From NCBI RefSeq assembly GCF_039696035.1, contig NZ_CP155567.1:3157001-3221000 (forward strand): DNA of 64,000 bases, given 5' to 3'. Both the position numbers and the translations under genes were made by a program. Numbering within the stretch: position 1 is the stretch's first letter; each line of letters starts with the position of its first letter. Positions 38,293-50,042 of this stretch are shown here, one piece after another. This stretch comes from Microbulbifer sp. SAOS-129_SWC. Its GTDB lineage: Bacteria; Pseudomonadota; Gammaproteobacteria; Pseudomonadales; Cellvibrionaceae. Under the pieces are notes generated by a model that did not search any database, had not been told where the DNA came from, and was given only the letters and a program-made list of their open reading frames with translations.

Positions 38293-38355
38293 AGTTAATA
38301 CCAATTCACTTTTGAAAGATTAGAGACGGGGTTTTCCTTGCCCCTGATTCTGTCG

Positions 38356-38418
38356 GGGTGGGCGTTGTGCCCACCCTTTCCAGAGTGGCGAACCCAAGGT
38401 TCGCCCCGCGCCGGATAG
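38356..38418. repeat. Cluster of three hairpins between lpd and sucC
   Basis: Three inverted repeats are adjacent: GGGTGGGC/GCCCACCC (38356-38376), GGCGAACC/GGTTCGCC (38387-38405) and CGCCGG/CCGGCG just after. No T-tract follows on the minus strand, so this probably acts as a stabilising or repeat structure instead of a terminator. Confidence 0.5.
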
Positions 38419-38441
38419 CGCCGGCGCACCCGCTTCCTGAT

Positions 38442-40172
<1,731 letters not shown>

Positions 40173-40175
40173 TTA

Positions 40176-41369
40176 TTAAACCTCGAGCAGGATACGCGCC
40201 GGATCTTCGAGCATCTCTTTGATCGCCACCAGGAAACCAACGGCTTCTTTGCCGTCGATCAGGCGGTGGTCGTAGGACAGCGCCAGGTACATCATCGGCA
40301 GGATTTCCACCTTGCCGTCGACTGCCATCGGGCGCTCCTGGATTTTGTGCATACCCAGGATCGCAGTCTGCGGCGGATTCAGGATCGGCGTGGACAGCAG
40401 GGATCCGAACACACCACCGTTGGTGATGGTAAAGGTTCCGCCGGTCATCTCTTCGATGGTCAGCTTGCCGTCGCGGGCGCGCACGCCCATGTCGCGGATA
40501 TTGTTTTCCATATCCGCCAGGCCCAAGTTCTCCGCGTTGCGCAGCACCGGAACCACCAGGCCCTTCGGTGAGGAAACCGCTACACCGATATCCTGGTAGC
40601 CGTGGTAAACGATGTCGTTACCGTCGATGGAGGCGTTCACCGCGGTGAAACGCTTCAGCGCCTCAACGGCAGCCTTGACGAAGAAGCCCATAAAGCCCAG
40701 ACGCGTACCGTTGTGCTTCTTCTCGAACAGGTCTTTGTAGTTTTTGCGCAGATCCATGATCGGCTTCATGTTCACTTCGTTGAAGGTAGTGAGCATGGCC
40801 GTGGACTGGCTGGCATCGAGCAGGCGCTCGGCGATGCGCTTACGCATACGGGTCATCGGCACGCGCTTCTCGACGCGCTCGCCCGGAGCAACTGCCACTT
40901 CGGCAGCCGCCGCCGGTGCCGCAGCCGCCGGTGCGCTGCCGGCTTTCATCACGTCTTCTTTCAGGACGCGACCGCCCTTGCCGCTGCCTTCAACACCACC
41001 CAGGTCGACGCCCTTCTCGGCCGCCATTTTCTTGGCGGACGGCATCGCGATCTTCTCGCCGCCGGCAGCCGGGGCTGCGGCTTCTTCCGCCGGCTTTTCC
41101 TCGGCTTTTTCTTCCGCCGGCGCGGCACCCGCGCCCTCTTCAAACTTGGCGATCACCTCGTTGGACAGAACGGTTTCGCCCTCATCCTTGATGATTTCGC
41201 TGAGGGCACCGTCTGCCGGTGCAACGACTTCCAGTACAACTTTGTCGGTTTCGATATCCACGATCAGCTCATCGCGGGATACGGCTTCGCCGGGTTTTTT
41301 GTGCCAGGTGGCAACGGTGCCATCCTGAACGGATTCGGGGAAAGTTGGCGCTTTAATCTCGATCGTCAT
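40176..41369 (-). CDS. sucB: Dihydrolipoyl succinyltransferase (E2 of 2-oxoglutarate dehydrogenase)
   Basis: The protein is 397 aa. It has one lipoyl domain (about 1-77) with [14 protein letters not shown], the lipoylated Lys being in the TDK triad. An Ala/Pro/Glu-rich linker (78-110), an E3-binding domain (about 112-150) and a catalytic inner core follow. The CoA acyltransferase motif is [13 protein letters not shown] near residue 370, with the catalytic His. It transfers succinyl from E1-bound lipoate to CoA. It lies 75 bp after sucA. Confidence 0.96.
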   Translation of the reverse strand: MTIEIKAPTFPESVQDGTVATWHKKPGEAVSRDELIVDIETDKVVLEVVAPADGALSEIIKDEGETVLSNEVIAKFEEGAGAAPAEEKAEEKPAEEAAAPAAGGEKIAMPSAKKMAAEKGVDLGGVEGSGKGGRVLKEDVMKAGSAPAAAAPAAAAEVAVAPGERVEKRVPMTRMRKRIAERLLDASQSTAMLTTFNEVNMKPIMDLRKNYKDLFEKKHNGTRLGFMGFFVKAAVEALKRFTAVNASIDGNDIVYHGYQDIGVAVSSPKGLVVPVLRNAENLGLADMENNIRDMGVRARDGKLTIEEMTGGTFTITNGGVFGSLLSTPILNPPQTAILGMHKIQERPMAVDGKVEILPMMYLALSYDHRLIDGKEAVGFLVAIKEMLEDPARILLEV

Positions 41370-41444
41370 TGGTCCTGTTTCCTGAGATTTAATCTTGGGC
41401 GCATCAATTTGGTAACGCCCTATTCACTAGTTACTGCCGTCGAT

Positions 41445-44273
41445 TTACTTGACGGTCAGCGCCTCATTGATAAATGTGTTCTGCTCTTCCAGGTGCGTGG
41501 ACATATAGCCCGCCGCCGGCGCTGCGGAAGCGGCGCGACCGACATATTCCAGTGCCAGTTTCGGGTGCGCCTCCGCCAGCAGGCGGCGCAGGTGGTGCTG
41601 GCTGGAGTACCAGGCGCCCTGGTTCATCGGCTCTTCCTGGCACCAGGCTACGCTCTTGAGTTTCTTGAACGCAGATACTGCATCGACAAACTCTTCATCC
41701 GGGAAAGGATACAACTGCTCGATGCGCACCAGCGCCACATCGTCCTGCTCGCGCTCCATACGCGCTTCCAGCAGGTGATAGTAGACCTTGCCGGAGCACA
41801 GGATCAGGCGCTTGACCTTGGCCGGATCGACACCGTCGTCCTGGATCACATTGTGGAAGGTGCCGTTGGCCAGCTCTTCCAGGCTGGAAGTGGCCAGCTT
41901 GTGGCGCAGGATCCACTTCGGGCTCATGATCACCAGCGGGCGGCGCATCGGGCGGATCGCCTGGCGACGCAGCAGGTGGAAAATCTGCGCCGGGGTGGTG
42001 GCGTTACACACCTGGATGTTGTGCTCGGCACACAGCTGCATGAAGCGCTCCAGACGCGCGGAGGAGTGCTCCGGCCCCTGCCCTTCATAGCCGTGCGGCA
42101 GCAGCATCACCAGGCCACACAGGCGGCCCCACTTGTGCTCACCGGAGGTGATGAACTGATCAATGACCACCTGTGCGCCGTTGGCGAAGTCGCCGAACTG
42201 CGCTTCCCAGATAATCAGGGATTTGGGTGTGGTGGTGGCGTAGCCATACTCGAACGCCAGCACCGCCTCTTCGGACAGCAGCGAGTCGTAAATATCGAAC
42301 GCCGGCTGGTCCTCGTACATGTTCTGCAGCGGTACGTAGCAGGCGCCGTCCTTCTGGCTGTGCACTGCGGCGTGGCGGTGGGAGAAGGTGCCGCGACGTA
42401 CGTCCTCACCGGCCAGGCGCACCATATAGCCCTGCTCCAGCAGCGTGCCATAGGCCAGGGTCTCGGCCATGCCCCAGTTCAGCGGCAGCGCGCCGCCGGC
42501 CATCTTGCGGCGGTCTTCATAAATTTTGGACACCTGGCGCTGCATCACCACGCCGTCCGGCACGGTGGTCATACGGTTGGCCACGTCCTTCAGCTTGGGC
42601 AGCTCCATACCGGTGTCGGCCGCGGTCTGCCAGTCGTGGTTCAGGTACGGGGTCCAGTCCACAAACATGGTGGAATCCGGCTCCTTGACCAGGCCGGTAG
42701 CCACGTCCTCACCGCGATCCAGTTTGTCGCGGTAATCGCTGGCCAGCTTGTCGGCAGCGGCCTTGTCCAGCACGCCGTCGCTGACCAGCTTCTCCGCGTA
42801 CAGGGTACGGGTGGTCTTGTGCTTGCGGATGGTCTGGTACATCAGCGGCTGGGTGCCGGACGGATCGTCGGTCTCGTTGTGGCCGCGGCGGCGGTAACAC
42901 ACCAGGTCGATGACGATGTCTTTCTTGAACTCGTAGCGGTAATCCACCGCCAGCAGCGCGGCCAGCACGACCATTTCCGGGTCGTCGCCATTCACGTGCA
43001 GTACCGGGGCATCGATCATCTTGGCAACGTCGGTGCAGTACTCGGTGGAGCGGGCGTCCTCGCGCTTGCTGGTGGTGAAGCCCACCTGGTTGTTCAGCAC
43101 GATATGCACGCTGCCGCCGGTGTAGTAACCGCGGGTCTGGGACATCTGCAGGGTTTCCTGCACCACGCCCTGACCGGCAAAGGCCGCGTCGCCGTGAATA
43201 TTGATCGGCATGACCTTCTCGCCGGTAGCGTCACTGCGGCGATCCTGGCGCGCGCGCACCGAACCCACCACGACCGGTGCACAGATTTCCAGGTGCGAGG
43301 GGTTGAAGGCCAGCGCCAGGTGCACTTCGCCACCCGGGGTCATGACATTGGAGGAGAAGCCCTGGTGGTACTTCACGTCACCGGAGGTATCCAGGGTCTT
43401 CTTGCCCTCGAACTCCTCGAACAGGTCGGTGGGATTCTTACCGAGAATATTGACCAGGGTGTTCAGGCGGCCGCGGTGGGCCATGCCCATGACCACTTCC
43501 TTGACCCCGTAGGTACCGGAGCGGCGGATCAGGCCATCCAGCATCGGGATCAGGCTCTCGCCACCCTCGACACCGAAACGCTTGGTGCCCGGGTACTTGG
43601 AATCCAGGTGACGCTCCAGACCTTCGGCAGCGGACAGGCGCTGCAGGATTTCGGTCTGTACATCGGCGCCGAAGTTGGGCTTGCTCTGGCTGCGCTCGAG
43701 GCGCTGCTGGAACCAATGCTGCTCGTCCAGGTTGGAGAGATGCATGATCTCTGCGCCGAGGTTGCCGCAGTAGGTTTTCTCCAGCCCCTCAACAATCTCG
43801 CGCAGGGTGGCTTCGCCGTTGCCGAAGAACAGATCGCCGGTCTGGAAGGTGGTGTCGTAATCCCCCTCGGTCAGGCCGTGGTAGTTCAGCTGCAGGTCCG
43901 GCACCTGTTCGCGCGCCATCAGGCCGAGCGGATCCAGGGTGGCCTTCTTGTGACCGCGATGACGGTAGGAGCTGATCAGTTGCAGAACTTTGATCTGCTT
44001 GCGTTCGTGTTCGATATTGATAGCGCCGGCACCGGGAGCGGCCAGCGGGCGGGACCGGTTTTTGGCGAGCAGTTCGAAGTGCTGGCGCACCGCTGCATGG
44101 GAAACGTCGCCGACACCGTTGACCCGGGGGAGGCTGTCGAAGTAACTGCGCCATTCCTCCGGCACGCCGTTGGGGTCGTGCAGATAGGTCTCGTACAGTT
44201 CCTCCACGTAGGCGGCGTTGCCCCCGGAGATATGGGAGCTACGCCACAGCTGCTCCATGGTACTTTCGTGCAT
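41445..44273 (-). CDS. sucA: 2-oxoglutarate dehydrogenase E1
   Basis: The protein is 942 aa against 933 in E. coli. It is a ThDP-dependent decarboxylase. Domain features are an N-terminal helix, then HRGHKKATLDPLGL, the ThDP/Mg2+ site region with GMAHRGRLNTLVNI (about 260-273) and GDAAFAGQGVVQETL (about 361-375), and the C-terminal transketolase-like pyrimidine-binding part with HGYEGQGPEHSSARLERF. Start ATG 44273 gives MHESTMEQLWRSS, with GAGGTAGG as Shine-Dalgarno. A 30-codon upstream extension contains the sdhB-sucA hairpin and is not coding. The plus-strand open frame at 40602-44381 is an antisense shadow. Confidence 0.97.
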   Translation of the reverse strand: MHESTMEQLWRSSHISGGNAAYVEELYETYLHDPNGVPEEWRSYFDSLPRVNGVGDVSHAAVRQHFELLAKNRSRPLAAPGAGAINIEHERKQIKVLQLISSYRHRGHKKATLDPLGLMAREQVPDLQLNYHGLTEGDYDTTFQTGDLFFGNGEATLREIVEGLEKTYCGNLGAEIMHLSNLDEQHWFQQRLERSQSKPNFGADVQTEILQRLSAAEGLERHLDSKYPGTKRFGVEGGESLIPMLDGLIRRSGTYGVKEVVMGMAHRGRLNTLVNILGKNPTDLFEEFEGKKTLDTSGDVKYHQGFSSNVMTPGGEVHLALAFNPSHLEICAPVVVGSVRARQDRRSDATGEKVMPINIHGDAAFAGQGVVQETLQMSQTRGYYTGGSVHIVLNNQVGFTTSKREDARSTEYCTDVAKMIDAPVLHVNGDDPEMVVLAALLAVDYRYEFKKDIVIDLVCYRRRGHNETDDPSGTQPLMYQTIRKHKTTRTLYAEKLVSDGVLDKAAADKLASDYRDKLDRGEDVATGLVKEPDSTMFVDWTPYLNHDWQTAADTGMELPKLKDVANRMTTVPDGVVMQRQVSKIYEDRRKMAGGALPLNWGMAETLAYGTLLEQGYMVRLAGEDVRRGTFSHRHAAVHSQKDGACYVPLQNMYEDQPAFDIYDSLLSEEAVLAFEYGYATTTPKSLIIWEAQFGDFANGAQVVIDQFITSGEHKWGRLCGLVMLLPHGYEGQGPEHSSARLERFMQLCAEHNIQVCNATTPAQIFHLLRRQAIRPMRRPLVIMSPKWILRHKLATSSLEELANGTFHNVIQDDGVDPAKVKRLILCSGKVYYHLLEARMEREQDDVALVRIEQLYPFPDEEFVDAVSAFKKLKSVAWCQEEPMNQGAWYSSQHHLRRLLAEAHPKLALEYVGRAASAAPAAGYMSTHLEEQNTFINEALTVK

Positions 44274-44339
44274 GTTGATGCCTACCTCGATTGCAGTGTG
44301 CCCTGTCTCGGGTTCACGCTGCGCTTTCCTTTCACTCAC

Positions 44340-44373
44340 AAAAGGGGAGGCGCCAAAAGTCACCTCCCCTTTT
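44340..44373 (-). terminator. Hairpin terminator or attenuator between sdhB and sucA
   Basis: Perfect 11-bp arms, AAAAGGGGAGG and CCTCCCCTTTT (44340-44350 and 44363-44373), around a 12-nt loop sit in the 210-bp sdhB-sucA spacer. The stem ends in T4 on both strands. It should reduce sdh readthrough into suc. Confidence 0.8.
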
Positions 44374-44483
44374 CAACTTAGCACCGGCTCTGTGGCCGAC
44401 TTTCTTGTAGATAGTAGGCGCCGCCGTTGGCGCCAAGCCCGCCCTGTGTGGGCGGGACCGGGCTCAAGATGCCCTCGGCCCGT

Positions 44484-45188
44484 TTACACGGCCCGAGTCA
44501 ACAGCATGTTGCGGATGTGGCCGATGGCGCGGGTCGGGTTGAGCCCCTTGGGGCACACGTTCACGCAGTTCTGGATACCGTGGCAGCGGAAAACGCTGAA
44601 CGGATCGTCCAGGTTGGCGAGGCGCTCGTCGGTGGCCTCATCGCGGCTGTCCGCCAGGAAGCGGTAGGCCTGCAGCAGGCCGGCCGGGCCGATGAACTTG
44701 TCCGGGTTCCACCAGAACGACGGGCAGGCAGTGGAGCAACAGGCACACAGGATGCACTCGTACAGACCGTCCAGCTTGGCGCGGTCTTCCGGGCTCTGCA
44801 GGCGCTCGATCGCCGGTGCCGGGGTGTCGTTCTGCAGGTACGGCTCGATCTTCTTGTACTGCTCGTAGAACTGCTCCATATCCACGACCAGGTCGCGGAT
44901 CACCGGCAGGCCGGGCAGCGGGCGCAGTACCAGCTTGCCCTTGGGCGCCGCTTCAGAGATCGGCGTGGTACAGGCCAGGCCGTTCTTGCTGGAGATGTTC
45001 ATACCGTCGGAACCACACACACCTTCGCGGCAGGAACGACGGAACGACAGAGTCGGATCCTGGGCCTTCAGCAGTTCCAGTACGTCCAGCACCATCAGGT
45101 CCTTGCCCTGGGTGTCCAGTTCGTAGTCCTGCATGTACGGCGCTTTGTCGCTTTCCGGGTTGTAACGGTAAATGCTTACTTTCAACAT
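44484..45188 (-). CDS. sdhB: Succinate dehydrogenase iron-sulfur subunit
   Basis: The protein is 234 aa. The [2Fe-2S] ligands are in SFRRSCREGVCGSDGMNI and the later CTTP; the [4Fe-4S] site is CILCACCSTACPSFWWN; the [3Fe-4S] site is CHGIQNCVNVCPKGLNP, which also holds the [4Fe-4S] fourth Cys. It carries electrons from SdhA FADH2 to ubiquinone at the SdhCD anchor. It is 19 bp downstream of sdhA. Confidence 0.97.
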   Translation of the reverse strand: MLKVSIYRYNPESDKAPYMQDYELDTQGKDLMVLDVLELLKAQDPTLSFRRSCREGVCGSDGMNISSKNGLACTTPISEAAPKGKLVLRPLPGLPVIRDLVVDMEQFYEQYKKIEPYLQNDTPAPAIERLQSPEDRAKLDGLYECILCACCSTACPSFWWNPDKFIGPAGLLQAYRFLADSRDEATDERLANLDDPFSVFRCHGIQNCVNVCPKGLNPTRAIGHIRNMLLTRAV

Positions 45189-45207
45189 ACTCTATTCCGC
45201 TCCCGAA

Positions 45208-46980
45208 TCAGTAAGTCCGAGCCTTGGGCTCAAACGCGTCCATGGTGGTCGGCGCAAAGTTCACTGCGCGCTTGCCGACGCGCTTTTCCGCCGGGAAGAA
45301 CATGGAGTGGCACAGCCAGTTCTCGTCGTCGCGATCCTGGAAATCCTCGCGCGCGTGAGCACCGCGGCTCTCGGTGCGGGTCTCTGCGGCAATCGCGGTG
45401 GCCTCGGCCACTTCCAGCAGGTTCTGCAGCTCCAGCGCTTCGATACGCGCGGTGTTGAAGGCACGACTCCTGTCGTCGAGACGCACATTCTCGATGCGGC
45501 CGCGCAGGTCTTCCAGTTTCTTCACACCTTCAGCCATGTAATCGCCGCGGCGGAATACGCCGAAGTGGTTCTGCATGACATTTTGCAGCTCTTTGCGCAG
45601 ATCGGCGGCTTTCTCGCCGTCGTTGCTGTTCTCGAGGCGGTTCAGGCGCGCCATGGCCGCTTCGATATCGGACTCGGAAGCCTCGCGGTTCTCGATACCT
45701 TCGCGCAGGGCCTTTTCGATGAACAGACCGGAAGCGCGACCGAAGACCACCAGGTCCAGCAGCGAGTTGCCGCCGAGGCGGTTGGCGCCGTGTACGGAGA
45801 CACAGGCAACTTCGCCACAGGCATAGAAGCCGTCGATGACCTGATCGTTGCCGGCGGCGTCCTGGGTCAGGGCCTGGCCGTGCACGTTGGTGGGGATACC
45901 GCCCATCATATAGTGACAGGTGGGCACCACCGGGATTGGCGCCTTGACCGGATCCACGTGGGCAAAGGTCTCGGCCAGCTCACAGATACCCGGCAGGCGG
46001 CTGTGCAGCACTTCCTCGCCCAGGTGGTCGAGCTTCAGGAACACGTGGTCACCATCGGGGCCGGCACCGCGGCCTTCGAGGATTTCCAGCACCATGGAGC
46101 GGGCCACCACGTCGCGGGACGCCAGGTCCTTCGCGTTGGGCGCGTAGCGCTCCATGAAACGCTCACCGTCTTTATTGATCAGGTAGCCGCCTTCACCGCG
46201 ACAACCCTCGGTCACCAGTACACCGGCGCCGGCGATACCGGTCGGGTGGAACTGCCACATCTCGATATCCTGCACCGGCATGCCGGCGCGCAGGGCCATA
46301 CCGACACCGTCACCGGTGTTGATGTGCGCGTTGGTGGTGGAGGCGAAGATACGGCCGGCACCGCCGGTGGCGAATACGGTGGCCTTGGACTTGATGAAGA
46401 CCACTTCGCCATCTTCGATGCACATGGCAATCACGCCGACCACGGCGCCATCCTGGTTTTTCACCAGGTCAATCGCAAACCACTCGTTCAGGAACACGGT
46501 GTCGTGCTTGACGTTGTTCTGGTAGAGCGTGTGCAGCAGCGCGTGACCGGTACGGTCCGCTGCCGCACAGGTGCGTGCAGCCTGGCCGCCGCGACCGAAG
46601 TCCTTGGACTGGCCGCCGAACGGGCGCTGGTAGATACGACCCTCCTCGGTACGGGAGAAAGGCAGGCCCATGTGCTCGAGCTCGAATACCGCTTCCGGAC
46701 CCACAGAACACATGTACTCGATCGCGTCCTGGTCACCGATATAGTCGGAACCCTTGACGGTGTCGTACATGTGCCAGCGCCAGTCGTCCTGCGGATCAGA
46801 ACTGGCAATGGCGCAGGTAATGCCGCCCTGGGCGGACACCGTGTGCGAGCGAGTGGGGAATACTTTGGTGATGACCGCGGTTTTGAAACCGGACTGGGCC
46901 ATCTGCAGGGCCGCGCGCATACCCGCGCCGCCACCACCGATTACGATGCCATCAAAGGTTATGGTTCGCATGTTCGACAT
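45208..46980 (-). CDS. sdhA: Succinate dehydrogenase flavoprotein subunit
   Basis: The protein is 590 aa. The FAD site is [19 protein letters not shown], the covalent FAD His lies in [11 protein letters not shown] (about 45), and the substrate-binding segment is [20 protein letters not shown] with the catalytic Arg in RGEGG. It oxidises succinate to fumarate at the cytoplasmic face of the inner membrane. The sdhD stop is 3 bp upstream, so the four sdh genes are one operon. Confidence 0.97.
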   Translation of the reverse strand: MSNMRTITFDGIVIGGGGAGMRAALQMAQSGFKTAVITKVFPTRSHTVSAQGGITCAIASSDPQDDWRWHMYDTVKGSDYIGDQDAIEYMCSVGPEAVFELEHMGLPFSRTEEGRIYQRPFGGQSKDFGRGGQAARTCAAADRTGHALLHTLYQNNVKHDTVFLNEWFAIDLVKNQDGAVVGVIAMCIEDGEVVFIKSKATVFATGGAGRIFASTTNAHINTGDGVGMALRAGMPVQDIEMWQFHPTGIAGAGVLVTEGCRGEGGYLINKDGERFMERYAPNAKDLASRDVVARSMVLEILEGRGAGPDGDHVFLKLDHLGEEVLHSRLPGICELAETFAHVDPVKAPIPVVPTCHYMMGGIPTNVHGQALTQDAAGNDQVIDGFYACGEVACVSVHGANRLGGNSLLDLVVFGRASGLFIEKALREGIENREASESDIEAAMARLNRLENSNDGEKAADLRKELQNVMQNHFGVFRRGDYMAEGVKKLEDLRGRIENVRLDDRSRAFNTARIEALELQNLLEVAEATAIAAETRTESRGAHAREDFQDRDDENWLCHSMFFPAEKRVGKRAVNFAPTTMDAFEPKARTY

Positions 46981-46983
46981 AAA

Positions 46984-47361
46984 TTACACCCCCCACAGAA
47001 TTTCAACGCCCCAGACCACATAGATCACGGCAACCGCAGCCAGCAGCACTTCCACCAGCAGGCGTAGTGCGGTGGCCTTGGACCCCATCATGCGGTTGGT
47101 GATGTAGTCGGTTACTACAGACCAGAGACCGATCCAGGCGTGGACGACGGTGGAAAGTAGCGCAACCAGGCTAAAGACACGCACCCAGCGCTGGGCAAAC
47201 AGCGCCGACCAGCTCTGGTAGCTGAAGTCGTCACTGCCAAAAATGAACCCCACAATAAAGAGGGTATAAGCGATCAGTACGAGGGCGGTGACCCGCTGGT
47301 ACAACCAGTCAAAGGTACCGCTGCGACCGAAGCTTGTTACTGTACGAACTGTTTTCACCAC
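46984..47361 (-). CDS. sdhD: Succinate dehydrogenase hydrophobic membrane anchor subunit
   Basis: The protein is 125 aa with three TM helices (about 20-42, 57-78 and 96-120). The haem/quinone region includes YQRVTALVLIAYTLFI and HAWIGLWSVVTDY, with the conserved His and Tyr-Asp. It overlaps the sdhC end by 7 bp. It anchors SdhAB and forms the quinone site with SdhC. Confidence 0.93.
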   Translation of the reverse strand: MVKTVRTVTSFGRSGTFDWLYQRVTALVLIAYTLFIVGFIFGSDDFSYQSWSALFAQRWVRVFSLVALLSTVVHAWIGLWSVVTDYITNRMMGSKATALRLLVEVLLAAVAVIYVVWGVEILWGV

Positions 47362-47729
47362 AACCAGACCCCCGCCAGCAGAATAAGGATTACACTCAAC
47401 ACCAGCACCGTAACGGCGCCGCGACGGCCACCTTCGAGGGACTCACCGAGACCGAGGTCCATCAGCAGGTGACGAACACCGGCCAGCAGGTGGTAGATAA
47501 GAGCCGCCAGGGAGGCCCACAGGATGAGCTTGGCGGGAATACTGTTGAAGGCTGCCGCCACATCGGCGAAGCCCTGCTCGGATCCCAGGCTCACATCGAG
47601 CATATATAGCAGCAGAGCCACTACGGCGAAGAGAACGACGCCGGATACACGATGCAAAATGGAAACCAGAGCGGCAGCGGGAAGCTTGATAGTGGAAATG
47701 TCTAAATTGACAGGTCTGTTTTTGTTCAC
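47355..47729 (-). CDS. sdhC: Succinate dehydrogenase cytochrome b556 subunit
   Basis: The protein is 124 aa with three TM helices. LVSILHRVSGVVLF is the conserved Ser-x-x-His-Arg-x-(S/T)-G motif near residue 24, whose Ser and Arg contact ubiquinone; the haem His is in IYHLLAGVRHLLMDL (about 80-94). It is first in the sdhCDAB operon, with the promoter about 140 bp upstream. Confidence 0.94.
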   Translation of the reverse strand: MNKNRPVNLDISTIKLPAAALVSILHRVSGVVLFAVVALLLYMLDVSLGSEQGFADVAAAFNSIPAKLILWASLAALIYHLLAGVRHLLMDLGLGESLEGGRRGAVTVLVLSVILILLAGVWLW

Positions 47730-47869
47730 AGGAAAAACACCTTGTTGCCCTGAACGACCGGGCGCCCGTTAGCTTTTCAATGGAGGGGGCGAACTGCTTG
47801 CTGATCACTTTGCACACGACCTGTTTAAGCCATAAACAAAGCGGCCGTACCGTGGCGCAAGCCGCGCGG

Positions 47870-47898
47870 ATTATAGGCATTCGATCTTCAAAACACAA
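47870..47898 (-). promoter_or_regulatory. Predicted sdhCDAB promoter
   Basis: On the minus strand a perfect -10 TATAAT (47870-47875) lies 17 bp from a -35-like TTGTGT (47893-47898). It is about 140 bp upstream of sdhC. Confidence 0.65.
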
Positions 47899-48071
47899 TG
47901 AACGCCTCAGCCCCGGTGTCGGGCCTCCTACTTTGGTAGGGGGGAAAGCCGCGCCCGGCGGGGGCGAACTTTCCGCGCAGATTCCGCCCCAAGCGCAGGT
48001 AAAAGCTCTAAGAGCGTGGGCGCTGACCGCATAACCTGTTGTTCAGAGACCGTTCGTTCACTCTATTTGGT

Positions 48072-48100
48072 TTGACAATTTGCGGCGCGCCACTTAAGTT
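48072..48100 (+). promoter_or_regulatory. Predicted gltA promoter
   Basis: A perfect -35 TTGACA (48072-48077) is 17 bp upstream of a TAAGTT -10-like element (48095-48100), about 277 bp before the gltA ATG. Confidence 0.6.
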
Positions 48101-48376
48101 TGGCCCGCTCAAAAGCCCACCGGAGCCTAAAAGGCGTGAAAATGGCCTGATCAGGTGCGCGCTTGCATGCAGCTGATGCCGGCATTGGAATTCCGCGGTC
48201 GCCCGTCCCGGCGCCCCTCCTGAGAATTCGCTTCACCCCGGCCCCGCCGCCCCGGCGGGTCGCCAGACCGCGCACGAAACCCGCCTACCGGGCGGTGGCG
48301 GCGCAGTCCCGCATGCAGTGCCCTGCAGTGAATGGCCATCCGCAATGGCAGTAAAAGAACATTTGAGGAGTCCGCA

Positions 48377-49666
48377 ATGTCCGATAAAAAAGCGCAACTG
48401 AAGGTCGACGGGATCGACGGTAGCATCGACCTGCCGGTCCGTTCCGGCACCCTCGGCCCCGACGTTGTCGACGTCAGCAGCCTCGCGGGAAAGGGCTTGT
48501 TTACCTACGACCCGGGCTTCATGTCCACCGCCGCGTGCGAATCCCAGATCACCTTTATCGACGGCGCCAAGGGCCAGCTGCTGCACCGCGGCTACCCGAT
48601 CGAGCAGCTGGCAGAGAAATCCGACTACCTGGAAACCTGCTACCTGCTGATGAACGGTGAACTGCCCGACGCCGAACAGAAGAAAGAATACGTCAACAGC
48701 ATCATGAACCACACCATGGTGCACGAATCCATCATCAGCTTCTTCAAGGGCTTCCGCTACGACGCCCACCCGATGGCCATGATGTGCGGCGTTGTCGGCG
48801 CCCTCGCCTCCTTCTACCACGACTCCCTCGACATCACCGATCCGGAACACCGCAAGATCTCTGCTGACCGCCTGATCGCCAAGATGCCGACCCTGGCCGC
48901 CATGTGCTACAAGCACTCCAAGGGCCAGCCGTTCATGTATCCGGACAACAGCCTCAGCTACTCCGAGAACTTCCTGCACATGATGTTCGGCAACCCCTGT
49001 GAGCCGAGCAAGATCGACCCGATCGTGGCCAAGGCGATGGATATCATCTTCCTGCTGCACGCCGACCACGAGCAGAACGCCTCTACCTCCACCGTACGCC
49101 TGGCCGGCTCCTCCGGCGCCAACCCGTTTGCGTGCATTTCCTCCGGTATCGCCACCCTGTGGGGCCCGGCACACGGCGGCGCCAACGAGGCGGTGCTGAA
49201 CATGCTGCAGGAGATCGGCGACGAGAGCCGCATCGACGAGTACGTGAAGAAGGCCAAGGACAAGAACGATCCGTTCCGCCTGATGGGCTTCGGCCACCGC
49301 GTGTACAAGAACTTCGACCCGCGCTCGCGCGTGATGCAGGGCATCTGCGACGAAGTCCTGGGCGCGATGGGCGCGGAGAACGACCCGCTGCTGAAGATCG
49401 CCAAGAAGCTGGAAAAGATCGCGCTGGAAGACGAGTACTTCGTCGAGAAGAAGCTCTACCCGAACGTCGACTTCTACTCCGGTATCATCATGAAGGCGAT
49501 CGGTATCCCCACCGACATGTTCACCGTGATCTTTGCCACCGGCCGTACCGCCGGCTGGATCGCGCACTGGAACGAGATGATTTCCAACCCGTACAAGATC
49601 GGCCGTCCGCGCCAGCTGTATACCGGCCACACCCAGCGCGACTATGTGCCGCTGGACAAGCGCTGA
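48377..49666 (+). CDS. gltA: Citrate synthase, type II
   Basis: The protein is 429 aa, near E. coli GltA (427 aa). Catalytic residues are visible: His266 in [12 protein letters not shown], His307 in [12 protein letters not shown], and [10 protein letters not shown] (about 228-237) matches the conserved Asp/His segment. It condenses oxaloacetate and acetyl-CoA to citrate. The N-terminal extension and length place it with the hexameric NADH-sensitive type II enzymes. ATG 48377 ([12 protein letters not shown]) follows a GAGGAG Shine-Dalgarno. It is divergent from the sdh-suc block. Confidence 0.97.
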   Translation: MSDKKAQLKVDGIDGSIDLPVRSGTLGPDVVDVSSLAGKGLFTYDPGFMSTAACESQITFIDGAKGQLLHRGYPIEQLAEKSDYLETCYLLMNGELPDAEQKKEYVNSIMNHTMVHESIISFFKGFRYDAHPMAMMCGVVGALASFYHDSLDITDPEHRKISADRLIAKMPTLAAMCYKHSKGQPFMYPDNSLSYSENFLHMMFGNPCEPSKIDPIVAKAMDIIFLLHADHEQNASTSTVRLAGSSGANPFACISSGIATLWGPAHGGANEAVLNMLQEIGDESRIDEYVKKAKDKNDPFRLMGFGHRVYKNFDPRSRVMQGICDEVLGAMGAENDPLLKIAKKLEKIALEDEYFVEKKLYPNVDFYSGIIMKAIGIPTDMFTVIFATGRTAGWIAHWNEMISNPYKIGRPRQLYTGHTQRDYVPLDKR

Positions 49667-49691
49667 TAACACGCGCTTCTGAAACAGAAAA

Positions 49692-49713
49692 CCCGGCCAA
49701 GGCCGGGTTTTTT
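49692..49713 (+). terminator. gltA terminator
   Basis: A perfect 7-bp stem, CCCGGCC and GGCCGGG with an AA loop, is followed directly by T6, 25 bp after the gltA stop. With flanking AA-TT it extends to 9 bp. Confidence 0.92.
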
Positions 49714-49832
49714 GTGCGCCATCATAGCCCCGGGCGATGCCCGGCGCGCCGTCGCTGACCGCAAAGGCTCGCGACCTGTTTAGGATCACCGGTACCGACT
49801 ACGGGAAAACCGGCGAAAAGTGAATACCCAAT

Positions 49833-49861
49833 AAAAAAGCGGCCGAACTCTTTTCGACCGC
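49833..49861 (-). terminator. Intrinsic terminator on the minus strand
   Basis: On the minus strand a 9-bp stem GCGGTCGAA/TTCGGCCGC (one U-G wobble), with loop AAGAG, is followed by T6. Arms on plus coordinates are 49839-49847 and 49853-49861. It ends the candidate sRNA or the DUF3820 mRNA. Confidence 0.85.
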
Positions 49862-50036
49862 TCCCACTATACCCAACAAGTTGACTGGCTCTACCCCCGC
49901 TGTTCACCTCGCTGAAGTCATTCCTTTCAGACCAGTGGTAACCCGCTGTGGGCCTATTTACGGGCTAGTCCAGTCTCGATCACGGACCGCTTGTCATTGC
50001 TCCCCTTTTCCTTCTGGGGACTGCTCTTACCCGGGC
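49833..50036 (-). ncRNA. Candidate small RNA with GGA-loop hairpins (possible Csr/Rsm-type)
   Basis: The minus strand between the DUF3820 gene and gltA has no protein but is organised like an sRNA. Two hairpins present GGA in their loops: UCCCC with loop AGAAGGAAAA and GGGGA (50001-50020), and CUGAA with loop AGGAAUGAC and UUCAG (49912-49930). Several further unpaired GGA triplets lie nearby. A strong intrinsic terminator ends the unit (49833-49861). A promoter-like pair lies just upstream (50043-50070). GGA-in-loop hairpins are the CsrA/RsmA-sequestering signature of RsmY/RsmZ/CsrB. No sequence homology to a named sRNA was confirmed, and it could instead be a structured 3'UTR of DUF3820 mRNA. 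The start is estimated from the promoter. Confidence 0.45.
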
Positions 50037-50042
50037 ATTCCA

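Larger units (their letters stand above)
47730..48376. other. Divergent sdhC-gltA regulatory region
   Basis: This 647-bp spacer contains the predicted sdh promoter on the minus strand, the predicted gltA promoter on the plus strand and a hairpin of CCTCCTAC and GTAGGGGG near 47923-47942. No gene is seen. The GC-rich part between about 48150 and 48330 would be a long gltA leader of roughly 270 nt, which leaves room for post-transcriptional control. Confidence 0.6.

Noticed and set aside
37153..38298. A 381-codon plus-strand open frame
   Set aside because: It is the antisense shadow of sucC, which is a clear family match on the other strand.
40602..44381. A 1259-codon plus-strand open frame
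   Set aside because: It is the antisense shadow of sucA and sucB, with no recognisable domain or Shine-Dalgarno.
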